A DNA stretch of 64,000 nucleotides from Margaritispora aquatica (lineage: Eukaryota > Ascomycota > Leotiomycetes > Helotiales > Discinellaceae), in assembly GCA_007644065.1 (NCBI GenBank), contig VJWN01000001.1, positions 1,440,340 through 1,504,339 of the forward strand. Reading direction: 5' to 3'. Shown piece by piece: positions 47,173 to 59,662 of this stretch. The notes under the pieces were generated by a model. That model was not told where the DNA came from. It ran no database searches and saw nothing but the letters and a program-made list of their open reading frames with translations. Both the position numbers and the translations under genes were made by a program. Within the stretch, counting starts at the first letter, position 1, and every line of letters begins with the position of its first letter.

Positions 47173-50100
47173 TTGTTGCAGCTGGAGGGCTTAAGGTCTA
47201 ATATAAATGCTGAACGCGTCGAGTGGTGACTCATTTCGCGGTTGGTTCTGTGGTGGAGAAGGTGAAGGTGAATTGTTGGTAACTGAGGAGGTTGTGCGCT
47301 TATTTTGGTTTCGCAGACACCCATCGTATGCCTTCAACCCAACACTTCCACCAAACCAAAATTTCCCTCTTATTTCTAACGTTCTTAAGTAGTGCCTGCA
47401 GAGCCGAGGGCGTGCTTCTAGTATCAAAATAGCAATACATCACTCTATGGTCCCACCATACGTCTAGTCTAGTCTACACCGGGGGGCATAGGTAGCCTAC
47501 GTCATGGCGTGAATGGAGGGGTCTGGTAGAAATCATCTCGGAGGACTTCTCGCGATTCTTCTTGGATTCAATTTCAGTAATTACTTAATATTTGTTGTTC
47601 GGAATGTATCATGCGTAGTTGCTAAACTGCAGATTCGCCGTTGCTGCGCTACGCTGCCACTCTCAACTATCCAGTGCTGAATTCAGAAGTTATGATTTTT
47701 GGGCAGCCACACATATATAAATCGATTCTAAGATATTAAAAATTTGACTAGACCAGCTTTCAGGCTTGAAATTGTTCATTTGGACAAGCTGTTTTGAACT
47801 GTCAGCTTCATTCTGATACAGGTGGAGGAGGTCCCTCACATTCATGTCTGCACTTCGAGGAGATGACTGAGTCAACACAGCGACTATTGCTAAATAACCA
47901 AGACACTTGTGTTGCATTTTTTCACATCAACTCAGATTTGATCATCACGTACATGTGAAAGTTGAACTGCTGTTGATGAATGCAAGTGGTGCTGCATCCA
48001 CGTGAATCCTAAGCGAACATCATATCGAATGTGACGAACAGGCATATCGCCATTTGCCTGGAACTTCTGTAACACCGGGCAAAATATGGGTACCAGAGCC
48101 GGAGAATCCCAAAAATATTGCTTTTCCGAAAGAGTACACACTATTCGTGGTCATCTCATGGTCGCTATCTGTTGCACAATGTCTCACGATTTCTTTTTTT
48201 TGTTGACTTCCATTCCTTCATAGGAATTCACGCAGATCTCGACTGTGCTTTGTGTTCTGTTGGCTCTAAAGAAAGAAACGGGACGGAGCATATCCCGAGG
48301 ATGTGGAATTTATTGGAACCATAGTGTCTAGTGGGTGGTATTCGGTGGTATCATTATGCATATTTCAAGCTTCGCCATGCAACCATATATTGACAGTCCA
48401 CGAGTACACAATCGATGGATCGGACAAACAGCTGATACCTGATGGGCAAAAAAGCTCAAAGGTGCGCCATCTTGTTATCCATGGCTTGATTTAAGTGCTG
48501 CATAGTGATCCGGGGTGACACGAAACTGTTCCTCCACACTGTTCCAAGCAAAGTGAAAAGCAATCCACAAGCACGAATCACATTGCGTACCTGCATTTGC
48601 ATGAACGATTGCTGTGAACACTTGCATCTGCAATGCGACGACTGGATCTTGGTACTTGATCGTGACGATACCGCCTGAAGGTTCACAACATCTGCTGCAC
48701 ATACCTCTCGTCAACATTCTTTCTTTACAGAATAATGCAGGATTATGGTCCAAAACTGATACACATCTGGCGATTGAGCATACCGAACAGCTTTAAATGG
48801 TCTGGATAAGCCTCATCTAACTTAATAGGATATTTTCCGTCGACTCCACATGGAACACTTACCTATAGAGTGATATGTTATGATCAAGCTTAATGGTACC
48901 TGGCCAAGGGCAGTTTATAATATTGCGCCCCCTGGCCGTGTTCCCCATAGATCTCCATCTGATCTCAAGGGACACATCCCCACAGACATAAAATCCCCGG
49001 AAGTGTGCATATCTTTGTGCACCCTCGCACCCTTGGAATGTCTCCTCAAACATTTTTATCCTTTGAAATGCACCAATCCGCAATGCTTGTTCACCAACTC
49101 CAAAGTAATTTTGTTTATCCCAACCTGTCACAAGGGGTCCTTGATACGAAGTCTTCCCGTCTTTCTGCCCGCCTCCGTCACTACTCTCAGTCCTTTTGCT
49201 TCTCCATAACCTCATCTCTCTCTGGCTCTTGAAGCGGTAATAAATCAGCAATTGTGCACATTTGTTGGAAATCGTCGGGAATGGCTTGTTTCAAAGTCAG
49301 ACCAAGACGAAGTTTTGCCGGAAGCTATGCAGGAGCGAGCATCTTCGACCCAAAAAACAAATGGTTGTTTGTCTTTGTTGGTCATCCAAGACTTTTTGGT
49401 TAGCCCGTCATTTGAAGAGGCGGGCTTTCTCCAAAGTATGCGGTGGCGTTATCACCAAGGCTAGCTCGGCCTGGTCAATCTCGCATTGCCCCACAAGAAG
49501 CTTTTAATAGGCCTTCGTCGGCCGGTCATGTCTCTTTGTGGAGTTCCTCTGGCGGCTGAACATGGGATGAACCAATGAACGGATACTTGGAGGCTTTTGC
49601 GCTTAAATCAGTTCATCAGGGGGTTCTCAGTGCGCATGGATTGGCATCAGCAGCCATCGCTTAAATAGGAATAGCGTCTAAGGAGATGATCCGAAAAAGG
49701 ATGGAGACCAGGGTCTGTCCAGTCTGTTCTCTTGGTCCAGTCTCTCCCAGTGACGAACCAGGGCGAGAAGTTTGTGTGAACCGTGATGAACGTGGAGGGA
49801 AAGAGCAAGGGTTCATGGGTTGCATGCCATAACTTTCCATCTTTCCATATACCATTGAAGCGGCCCCTGCATCCAGCAGTTTTCTGATAGGAAGGACTGA
49901 CTCAAAACGATCAAGCGTACTTATTTAGTGGATGATCGCCAAGGAAAGACAAGGACACACAGACGGTGGGCAATTCCAGCCTTTGTTGAAGCCGACCTCG
50001 ACTTCTATCAAGCCTTCTTCTTGTCGAGCTTCATCGTCAATCGTCCTTTCGTGACGACTACGACCTTCTCGTCCTCCTCACCTCATCCTCCTCCTTCACG

Positions 50101-50778
50101 CCCGTTGATCCTCTCCTTCATTGGACTTCTTGGACTTGCTGGAATCTATAGAAAGCATTGTATAATTATTTCCTTTCGATACAGGATCTGGTGCATCGCG
50201 CGGTTGTGTTCGGCTTCTTCGCTCTTTCTCATACCAGTTAACACGTTTGGACATTCCACCATCCAGCCTTCCCCAAAAATCGATACTGCGGCCCTTTTCT
50301 GTTATACTTGAGCATAGTCGACGACTTAATTGTCTTTCGACTTTCTTGCGCCTCGCCTCTCTCTCCATGCTTCGTCAATTGTAATTTTAATATCACGTCT
50401 TTGAGAGTCTGGTACTCGCCTCAGTGTCTCAAAACGCCTCCACGCAATTCATCATCGTCAACGGTCGTCAAAAGGAAGATCCACTTCAGCTGAGGGGTCA
50501 GGAATTCAAACTATCTCTCTCTGTACAAGCTCAATTCGTGGTTCTTTGAGAGGGTGGTTGCTGTGTCAAGCGGGGGAATTGCCTTGATCCAGGAAACTTT
50601 TTACAAAGTTTCTATACATCGGACAGGACGCATTCTCCACAACCGACCTTGATCTTTCTATTGCCTCCTTTGGGCAACGATAAATACACGATTTCTTCAA
50701 CGCTGCACCAATTATCCCAGCAGGACTCATTACCTATGAGAATACCTTCTTGGTAAACTCAAAGTCGGAGCTAGAGCA

Positions 50779-52597
50779 ATGCTGCTCTCAAATGTGTTTC
50801 CAGTTGCCACTTTGGTATCTCTGGCTTCAGCATTGTATATCTGGGTTCCTGATTACCGCTGTGTAGACGATGGCACCTGTCCTTCTGCTAAGAGAGGAAT
50901 CGGTTCCACAGAAGAGAGTTCTGGTGCAAACACAGTCAGAATCGTCCAACGACTACCAATAGTAAGCATCCAGCTCTCACTTCATCTACTGCCTCGCTAA
51001 TAGGGTCACCCCAGAATGATCTTCCACATGAAGTTCGTATATCGCGTTTGGCTGACCGTTTGGCTCGGAAATACCAACGTGCTCCCATGACTGGTGATGA
51101 TCAGAATGGACAAGCGAACATTGAAAGGAGAGCCAACACCTATACGGTTATGACAGCACCTACTCCTGCACAGCCGAACTCGGCAGGTATCTACCAAGAT
51201 GGTACAGATTACTCGTACTTCGCCCCTGTTTCTTTCGGCTCGAAAGGCACCAAAATGTACATGCTACTCGACACCGGTGCAGATCGGTCTTGGGTTATGA
51301 GCTCGACATGTATCTCAAGCGCTTGCCAAACGCACAATCTTTTTGATATCTCGACCTCTACTACCTCAAAAACTTCTACTACAGAATTCAGCATATCGTA
51401 TGGATCTGGATCTGTGAGTGGTTTACTCGCAACCGACACCATAGCATTTGCAGGCCTCACCCTCCCCATGACGTTCGGACTCGCCAGCAACACCTCGGAC
51501 GACTTTCTCAACTTTCCAATCGACGGTATTCTTGGTCTCTCTCTATCAAAGAGCGGTGATCCAACATTCATCGACCGACTTGTCGCTTCAAAGGCACTCA
51601 AGTCAAACATTTTTGGCGTTAGCTTGAACCGAATGTCCGATGGAAGCAATACCGGAGAAATCAATTTTGGAGCACCGGATACTACTAGATTCTCTGGTGT
51701 ATTGGGGTACACAAATGTTGATATTGCCAATTCAGGGGGCAATTGGGCGATTCCAATGGACAATGTTGGATTTGGAAAAACGCAATCTGGCTTGACTGGC
51801 CGTTTGGCCTTCCTTGATACAGGAACTTCCTTCATCTTTTGCCCACCAAAAGACGCTGCCACCTTCCATGCCTTAATTAAGGGGGCTACGACTGAGGATA
51901 ATATCACCTACCATGTGCCATGTACGACCACAGACAGCATCACCTTCACCTTTAGCGGCATTACGTATAATGTGCTAAGCAAGGACTGGATCGGTCCAAT
52001 GGCTAATGGAATCTGTACAAGCAATGTGTATGGGCGAAGTGTTGTTGGAGCCAATTGGCTTATTGGCGATACTTTTTTGAAGAACGTATATGCAGTATTT
52101 GATGCTGACAAGTCGAGAGTTGGTAAGTAGATGTATTTTTGTTAGAGAGGAATCTTGGAACTGACATTTCTTAGGACTTGCTGCAGTCATCTCCCAAACT
52201 TCAACTGCATCATCGACCTCGACAAGTACCACGCCATCGGCCAGTGGAGCATCATCAGGTAAGCCCATGCGTTGAGTATTCTTGTTGAGCAAGATACGAT
52301 TTTATTTTTGCGACTTTGCTGACCCTGTCGTTAGGCGTTGCAGCCGCTGGATCTACAACAATTGCTACTGTAGCTACCATGTCCGCAAACAACGTTGGCA
52401 CTTCAACAACAGCAACCACGGCAATGCCTGGCATGAATGGCCATCAAACCACAGCAGCAGGTGGCACAGGAGCAGCAGCAACATCAGCTGCAAGCCCCAC
52501 GCCTTCTCAAACGATAAAATCGGGAGCTAACCGACTTGATCTCAATTTTGTTGTCCAAGTCCTTACCGCCATAGTCCTCGTCAGTAACCTGACATAA
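50779..52597 (+). CDS. pepsin-family aspartic protease, GPI-anchored (yapsin-like)
   Basis: Secreted or surface aspartic endopeptidase (A1). Exons 50779..50961, 51015..52122, 52175..52258 and 52335..52597 give 545 aa. Intron 1 uses the acceptor at CACCCCAG (51013-51014), not the earlier TAATAG, which would break the frame. Signal peptide about 1-18, then a propeptide ending near ERRANTYTVM. The two active-site motifs are LLDTGADRSWV (Asp147) and FLDTGTSFIF (Asp329); the flap region is EFSISYGSGSVSG. GIL-type ILGLSLS and WLIGDTFLKNVYAVFD follow the family pattern. After residue 431 comes a Ser/Thr/Ala-rich stalk and a hydrophobic C-terminus (FVVQVLTAIVLVSNLT) typical of a GPI signal. The next gene, a transporter, is unrelated. 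Confidence 0.95.
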
Positions 52598-53250
52598 AGC
52601 CACACTTGAAGTCTCCTTCATATAAAAGTCGATTCTCACTATCTTTGATACCCATTAGCCTTAGAGTTCTACTCGGGCTCTCGCTCTGAATGATGCATTT
52701 ATGTTCTTGTCTCGCTTCTCATGTGGTGTAGCTCCTATGCTATCATCTCGATATGATGACGGGTAGATATGTATAAATGTCTCTAATGTATCTAATGAGC
52801 ATAGCATATCTTGCTGGAGGCTCATCATTTGTAATTAATTAGCGTTGCATTCACGGCGCCGGGCATCACTGTACAAAGCTTATGGTATCCCATTCGCTTC
52901 ATTTTCATGCCCAAGACTCTGCTGTAGTCTTTGGCCTTATATTAGAGCGGGTCATGTAAAATAATAGACCTTCAATTTGCTCAGAATAATCTGCTTAAAA
53001 TTCCGATTTTTAAAATGTTGCCTTCTCCTTCATATAATTACTCCAAAAACGTGTTCCATTCCAAGCACATGCCCAGGCTATGGACCCTGAAACAAAGCTC
53101 GAAGGCTTGGCCAAAAATAGTATGGAGTTCAGCTTTCACAGGGGTGGCATTGGTAAGGATGTTTGCGGCGAACCTCACATTCAAGACCACCTTCTTCATA
53201 TTCGTGCTCCCACCACCTTGAAAAGACAGAAATGCTTCCGCGATAGCAAT
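52598..53250. other. intergenic, protease to transporter
   Basis: 650 bp, AT-rich. The frame upstream of 53251 is open back to an ATG at 53080, but the added residues look like untranslated sequence. No separate gene. Confidence 0.5.
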
Positions 53251-54970
53251 ATGGCCAAGGCCAAAACTTTAGATGTTCGTAAAGATGGCGATCAGCAATC
53301 ATCATCGACAAACGAAGAAGCAAGTCATCTCCTCCTCCGAACATCCTTCTCGGACGACGACGAAGACGACATAGTTGTCCACCCCGGCCCAAGCCGCCAT
53401 CTCCCCCTCGAAGAGCCTCCTCGAACCCCGCGCACTCCCAATCGAGTCCGCTTCGACCTCCCTCCTGCTCTCGATTCTCCCGAACGCATTGGTCCGCCGC
53501 CTCCGTACGCGGATTCCCCTCTGTCCGGACGCAGAGATGGGCGGCAGCCGCAGCGATTCTTCCCTCTGCTCACGGGCATCGAGGCCCCGTCTGTCACTGT
53601 TGCGAATACGCCCTGGGGAGATGAGGATGTGCAGGACTGGGCGGAGAGGGAGCGCGTGCGGCCGAAGAGTGGCATGCGCTCTGCGTTTATGAATATGGCC
53701 AATTCGATTATTGGAGCTGGCATCATTGGGCAGCCTTATGCTTTTAAGCAGGCGGGCCTGTTGACGGGGGTTATACTGCTGGTTGCGTTGACGATCACGG
53801 TGGATTGGACCATTAGGCTTATTGTCATCAATTCAAAATTGAGTGGGAGAGATAGCTTTCAGGGAACGGTGGAGCATTGCTTTGGGAAAACGGGCTTGAT
53901 TGCTATTTCTGTGGCGCAATGGGCTTTTGCATTTGGGGGCATGGTTGCATTTGGCATTATTGTGGGAGATTCAATACCTCATGTGCTGGCTGCGGTATTT
54001 CCAGGCCTAGAGGATGTGCCAGTGCTGGGCTTGTTGACAAACAGGAGGGCAGTCATTGTGATATTCATTCTGGGAATCAGCTATCCTTTGAGCTTATACA
54101 GAGATATTGCCAAGGTAAGTTTGATGATTCAGGTTCAAAAGGGCGATCTGACAGAATAGTTGGCAAAAGCTAGTACTCTGGCACTGATTAGTATGCTGGT
54201 CATTCTGTTTACAGTCGTCACCCAAGGTTTTACAGTACCTGCGGAGTCCAGAGGAACCTTTGATAGATCTCTTTTAACCATAAATGATGGGGTATTCCAG
54301 GCCATTGGTGTTATCTCTTTTGGTATGTCTGAAATCCTAAGTGTACTGAGTCTTACTGACAAATATAGCATTCGTATGCCATCATAATTCTCTCCTAATC
54401 TATGGATCTCTCAAAACACCCACTATCGACCGCTTCTCCCGAGTCACTCACTACAGCACCACCATCTCCATGATCGCCTGCCTCCTCATGGCCCTAGCAG
54501 GCTTCCTCACCTTTGGCTCCAAAACGGAAGGCAATGTCCTCAATAACTTCCCCACCAATAACACCATGGTGAACATTGCGCGTCTCTGTTTTGGGCTCAA
54601 CATGCTCACCACGCTCCCGCTCGAAGCCTTCGTCTGCCGAGAGGTCATGCTACATTACTGGTTTCCCGGTGAGGCATTTAACATGAATCTGCACCTCATC
54701 TTCTCGACATCGCTCGTCGTGTCCGCCATGACGCTCTCGCTCATCACATGTGATCTGGGCGCTGTGTTCGAGTTGATTGGCGCGACGAGTGCGTGTGCGC
54801 TGGCGTACATTCTCCCGCCGTTATGTTATATTAAGCTTAGTACCAGGAGTTGGAAGACGGGCGCGGCGTGGGTGTGTGTTTGCTTTGGGTGCGCGGTTAT
54901 GGGCATTTCGTTAGTGCAGGCAGTGGCGAAGATCATTAGGAATGAGGGTGGGACAGCACAGTGCCGGTGA
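53251..54970 (+). CDS. vacuolar-type amino-acid transporter (AVT/SLC38, AAAP family)
   Basis: Proton-coupled amino-acid transporter, probably vacuolar like yeast Avt proteins. Exons 53251..54114, 54160..54322 and 54369..54970 give 542 aa. The ATG at 53251 (AATATGGCC) is preferred over 53080. The cytosolic N-terminus (about 1-145) is acidic and Pro-rich, with RTPRTPNRVRFDLPP and GPPPPYADSP. The first membrane segment carries the family signature SAFMNMANSIIGAGIIGQPYA; about ten more hydrophobic segments follow. The intron 2 junction gives QAIGVISFAFVCHHNSLLIYGSL, the classic AAAP TM motif. The loop KTEGNVLNNFPTNNTMVNIAR and a late CDLGAVFELIGATSACALAYILPP are typical of Avt-type carriers. Paralogue (Avt2/5/6-like) and substrate are not determined. 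Confidence 0.94.
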
Positions 54971-56893
54971 GGGGATAGAGAGAATTGATTGTTAAGAGTA
55001 GAATGTAAAATATTAAAACATGGTTTTTTGTGCATTGGCGGGGTTCCTGGAAGTTCCTTTACCATGTTCCACCCTTTCCATCATTGCTCTTTCATCTCAG
55101 GCAAATATCAGAGGTTGATTAATATTTGCATGCCTAAGCCTAAGAACGCCTCCGTCTACGGAATTATTATTCTCGTGGCTTGATGTCTACTACTTCTTCT
55201 GGGTTTCGAGGTCCTTTGGTGGACGGGGTGTTAAAGACTGGCTAACAGCTGGACTGAGATTCTGACACTTGCGTCACAATTTGAGCTCTGCGGTATGCTT
55301 CCAAAGATCTTTGATGAAATTGGTCGGGAAGCATTGCTAGAGTCTCCTATGAGGATTAACGCGCATGATACGTTACCAGACATTTCTTCACCTCCTCCTA
55401 GGCTAGCGACGATTCATTTTTTGCCGAGAATAGGACTTACAACTATCAGGTATAGAAGGATACAATGGCACGAGACAGCATCGTCGGATGGTAGAATAGC
55501 TAGTCGCAGCGAGTGGAGTAGATCAAATGATTATGTGAGGAGAGGGAAGAAGTGACAGTGAGGTGGAATCTGGTTGGGATGGGAGTGTCGATGGAATGAA
55601 CACCCTGTGACTATGTTCGCTTGCTTGCTTGTGTGCATCCGCTCTGAGAGAATGAAAGAATATCCATTGTTTATTGCAAACTTGACTCACTGACTGGACT
55701 GTTATTTTGATACTCTCACTTTGAATGTAAGTCAGCAAGTCTACAGGCTCATCGAGGAAGTCACTTCTAAACCCCAAACTAGCAAATACAAAAGCGACAC
55801 CTGCTAGGTAGGTAGGGAACAGGATAGGAAGTATGAAGATACAGAGGTGCTTCTAAGCAAACCAAACGAGCTTCATCTAAATAGATTAAAACCCGCATTT
55901 CCTTATTACGATGCGATACGATACGATACCTACATTCTGACAATAAGGTATTCCAAGGGAAATAAAGTATGTGACTTATGCTCCTTCCTCCAATCCAAGA
56001 GAACCAACGACAGGAAGACAAGAAAATCGATTTCCTTAGCCACTACCACCCACAATGTCTGTTCGGCACTTCCCTACTGCTCGTGAGCAATATACGTCGA
56101 AGCAGGAGCTTTTCAACCGGCGACCAGTCTCACAAGACGTGTCCTATAAAGCAATCACTAAGGTGTGAAGGTTGGGTAAATGGTCTCGCCTTACCAAGGT
56201 ATGGTAACCAAGGTAAAGAGTGATCATGAGGAACATCCATTCTTTGAAATTTGGTTTCAAGTCGCACCGATTGTAGCAAGGAATAATTTCTCGTGGTAGG
56301 TAGTGAATAGTTGTGTAAATATAAAAACCATTGGAGAACGTTAAATCGACTCAATCCCAACTTCAGCAAACAGACTCTACACGCACCCAGCGTGTACGTT
56401 ATGATCTCGGACCTTACTTAGGTGCCTTATTTCCCTCGATCCAAGCAACCATCACGAGCACAGTGGAGAAGAAAACGAAAATCAAGCAACAAACTCGCTT
56501 GGGTAAAGCTGCACGAAATGGGGAGGAGGAGGAAAGCCAGATGTACCTTAATTATTATACCTCCGAGCAATAGCGCCTGAACGGGTAAATTACGTAGTGA
56601 ATCCGGGGTAATGCTAGCACATACCCTTGGTAGACAGGTATTAAATCGGTCGTTTGACTGGTTTGTTGGCTAGTGGTTTCCTTGGTGCTACTACGACTTC
56701 AATCTAAGTTGTGTCATGAACCACACGCGAGATTACCGTGGTATTTTAGTGGCCTTGTGCGTGTGCATCGCCTAGACGCGATGGTCGTTCGTCGTGTGTG
56801 TATATACATAGGTGAGTCTGCACTGTTGCAATCCTAGAGGTGAGGATATCGTTTTGTCATTCATTCATTCGGACTTGAAGAGAGAAAAAAAAA
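54971..56893. other. 1.9 kb intergenic region
   Basis: No recognised gene; an 86-codon frame at 55295-55555 has no motif or bias. CGATACGATACGATACC near 55912-55928 is a 5-bp tandem. CTAGGTAGGTAGGG at 55805-55817 is another AGGT-type word. An A-rich run (AAAAAAAAA, 56885-56893) abuts the next ATG. Confidence 0.5.
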
Positions 56894-57456
56894 ATGATGT
56901 TCTCCCTCCGCATGGTTGTCGTGCTCCTACTCTCTACAACCACCTCGCAACTCGCACACTGCCTCCCCTCAGTCCCAAACACCAAATCACCACAAATACA
57001 CTTCGTTTCCCCCATTCCCAGTAAGATCGCAATTGGGTCAACTGTCGTCCTACGATGGGGACCAGACAAAAAAGAGGAGTCTTCATCAACAAGAGGAGGA
57101 CGAGTGGAGCTCTCACTGCTGCTGTTGAATGTGAAAGATGCTAGGAGGAGAAGTTTCAGAACCATGGGTGCGTAAAAAGATGGAGGGTCTTCTTTGCAGT
57201 GAATTCCCTGGAGTGTGAATCTATCTGGCTGACGAGAAGATTAGGCGATCGTCATGTCCTCAGTGAGGTGGGGGAGTTTGTTTGGGAAGTGCCACCGTAT
57301 GAATATGGTGTACCAGGCACAGTAGGGGATTCGTTTGTGCTAGGTTTGTATGATGTCGACTGGCAGCTTGTTGGTGCAAGTAGCGAGTTCACGATCGTAA
57401 AATCTAGAGAAGACGAAATGTCCGGAGGTGATTCGAGAATGGAACTTGAGTTATGA
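56894..57456 (+). CDS. secreted Kre9/Knh1-like Ig-fold protein
   Basis: Small secreted protein with the Ser-Thr-rich/Kre9-Knh1-type N-terminal Ig-like domain, a family linked to beta-1,6-glucan and cell-wall biogenesis. Exons 56894..57167 and 57200..57456 give 176 aa. The intervening 32 nt intron (GTGCGT...TTCTTTGCAG) removes an in-frame TAA. Signal peptide about 1-24 (VVVLLLSTTTSQLAHC). The domain starts IHFVSPIPSKIAIGSTVVLRW and runs through VELSLLLLNV, VGEFVWEVPP and GDSFVLGLYDVDWQLVGASSEFTIV, the expected strand order. There is no GPI tail. The intron is shorter than any other here, and it lacks a clear branch point, so a sequencing error or a different splice is possible. Tail-to-tail with DRE2, 169 bp away. 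Confidence 0.75.
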
Positions 57457-57625
57457 GAACTTTGTCATTCATCCTGGTCATGTGAGAACCTATGTCATAA
57501 AGCCATCTATTCATCTAAGCACTTTATACGCCAAACGGCCAACCATTTATGCCGGATCTATGCAATGGGCACGACGGCCACAACCTCTATTGATAACGCC
57601 TCAACCCCAAACCCGGGACCCATCT

Positions 57626-58707
57626 TTAAAACTGGTCATCGTTGTTAAGCAAACGCACTTCCTCGCCTGGCTTGAAGGCTGGCATGCCAATGTATGGACA
57701 GCCATCGCAACGGAACGCATCTCCTAGACTGCAGTTTCCACATGACCCGACCTTGCCCTGGACTGTGAAATCAACCTCAGCAAGATCGTCGGAGTCGAGC
57801 TTGAGTGTCTTGAGCTGGGCATCGGCTGTCTCTCGCTTTGCTGCATCTTCGGCTGCAATTCTCTCGGCGAGACCGCAAGTGCAGTCTTTGCATGCTCGAC
57901 GACGCTTGCCAACGCGGGGAACACACTCGGCAGCTATGATTATGTTAGAAAAGTCTTTAATATCGAGAGATAAAACTTACGTATATCAGCAGGCCTCTTC
58001 ATTTCCTCCTCTGTAAGAAGTGTATCCTCGTCAATAAGCTCATCGTCGTCGCTTTCTCCTGTGATCATAGGCTCTCCAAAGTCGTCGCTAAAATCGACAA
58101 ATCCAACACCTGTAGGCTTGTTTGGTGTGATATCGACACTCTTCCGCTTGCCATTGATAGGCACAGTTACTGTCGCTACCACAGGTCCAGCATCAGAAGT
58201 TGCAGGCGCTTTGTTCTTCCTTCGCAGCAAGCGCAGAGGTACAGCTTCGCTTGCACTATAATCTGGCTTCACCATGTGTCCTCCTTCCGCCATAAGTCCA
58301 GCCAGGATAGCCTCCCGTAATTCCAGTCCTGCTTCATCCTGACCAAAAGATCCATCTTGTGCCTCGAGCTTTCCACCTGCCTTCAAGGCTTGAACGATCC
58401 TGCTAAACACATCCCTGTTGAGAAGTTTCGTAGATTCGACTCTTGTACCATCAGCGTCCGTGAGAATGAGGATTACATCGTAGGTCGACTCTGGGAGAGT
58501 CACTAGGCCCGCAGATAATCTATCCAGCATCTGCAAGTCGGTGACTGATCTATCATGCGAGGCCAAAACATTTCGCAGATTCTCCTCGTGACTGGATATC
58601 GAAGGAGGTGCCAGGAGAAGTGTTCTGGCATTGAAGGAAGTCATTTTGTTGGCTGCAACTGTCGGGTTGAAATCGGAGTCATTGTCTATCATGATCGATG
58701 GAGACAT
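57626..58707 (-). CDS. DRE2: cytosolic Fe-S cluster assembly protein Dre2 (CIAPIN1/anamorsin)
   Basis: Electron-transfer partner of Tah18 at the start of cytosolic Fe-S protein assembly. Exons 58707..57981 and 57933..57626 (47 nt intron) give 344 aa. The N-terminal methyltransferase-like domain covers about 20-150 ([14 protein letters not shown]...[14 protein letters not shown]). The linker includes [18 protein letters not shown], a conserved Dre2 segment. The two cluster motifs are intact: motif A is C246-x10-C257-x2-C260-x-C262 ([18 protein letters not shown]) and motif B is C307-x2-C310-x7-C318-x2-C321 ([21 protein letters not shown]), ending [10 protein letters not shown]. Length agrees with yeast Dre2 (348 aa). 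Confidence 0.97.
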
Positions 58708-59662
58708 TTTGGCGGTAGATGGACGGATACAGAATATTTCGGATGAGTTATACTTGACAGTGTCCTCAAATCTGAGACGTAGGAGGGACGAACGACTTCT
58801 TTATGTACAGTCAAGTGTGGTCGAAGTCGGGATTGTTGAAGAAATTGTATATTTTCTCTCGTTTGTCAACTCCGCGCCTCGGAACTTACGAATTACAAAA
58901 TTGCTGGGTAATCAAGGCCTAACGAGGGGCACTTCCGATTGCCAGAGTTGCCAGGATCCCACTTGATTTGATTCAGCGAATGACGTCCGATCTCCCGGTG
59001 GCGCTAAATAGCGGGGGGGCAATATGGGGCCAAGTGGCTGGAAGTGGCATAGTGGCAGAGTGGGTCGAGGGGGGGGGGAGAGAGAGAGAGAGAGAGAGAC
59101 AGTTGCAAGTGGTGGCTCAGTGGCCGAGTGGCCCGATCCAAGGGCAACTTTACCCCGGATTTGATGACTGAAGATGAAGAAGTTCCGTTCCCGTCTAAAA
59201 TGGTACGGTATGGTACCTTAGACAGTTACCATTCAATTGAGTCGACATTAGGCACATATAGTAAGTATGTGTGTATATATGTATTAATAAATACCTTACC
59301 TTAGCACATTGTTATCATCCATATATGATGATGATAATAGAAGCAGAAACCCCCTACCTATCTGGACCAACTTCAACTGCATGGAGTAAACACGCATTGT
59401 GGCAAGGAAAGTGGAGAGATTGGTCTAAGCTCCCAGGGATATGTCATGCTTCAACTCTCTCCTCATAGCTTCGTAAGGTCGCGTGATAACCTGCTCTGAC
59501 TCCCGGTCTCGCCTACAAGAAGGTTCTCTCTCACTCCCTTTCAATTGTAAACCTCTACATACCAAACACCTTCTCCTCAATCCATCAGTCTTTCATCCCA
59601 ATTCAATAGACAAACATCAAATCAATCTCTCAATCCTCTCAAACATCTCCTCAACCGCAATC
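58708..59662. other. divergent promoter, DRE2 / Stf2-like gene
   Basis: About 950 bp. Contains a G10 plus (AG)n tract, TGGTACGGTATGGTACC (59198-59215), ATACCTTACCTTAG (59292-59305) and a CT/CA-rich leader (59520-59663) for the Stf2-like transcript. Confidence 0.55.
59069..59099. repeat. G10 followed by (AG)10 microsatellite
   Basis: Poly-G run (59069-59078) directly followed by an AG dinucleotide run (59079-59099), about 360 bp upstream of the DRE2 start. Confidence 0.95.

Larger units (their letters stand above)
45647..50778. other. 5.1 kb gene-poor block
   Basis: The largest interval without a gene. From left: promoter of ketopantoate reductase (to about 46100), an AT-rich, GC-depleted segment (46150-46800), a T-rich strand-asymmetric segment (46830-47105), a tRNA-like remnant (47110-47172), then unremarkable sequence. 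The last about 850 bp before the aspartic protease are CT-rich, resembling a long leader. Small frames (48859-49251, 49928-50311 and others) show no motifs. Confidence 0.6.

Noticed and set aside
49928..50311. 127-codon plus-strand frame before the aspartic protease
   Set aside because: Ser/Pro/Phe-rich translation of a CT-rich leader; no motif.
53080..53250. N-terminal extension of the amino-acid transporter
   Set aside because: The added 57 residues are not transporter-like, and the ATG at 53251 has a better context; kept as a possibility only.
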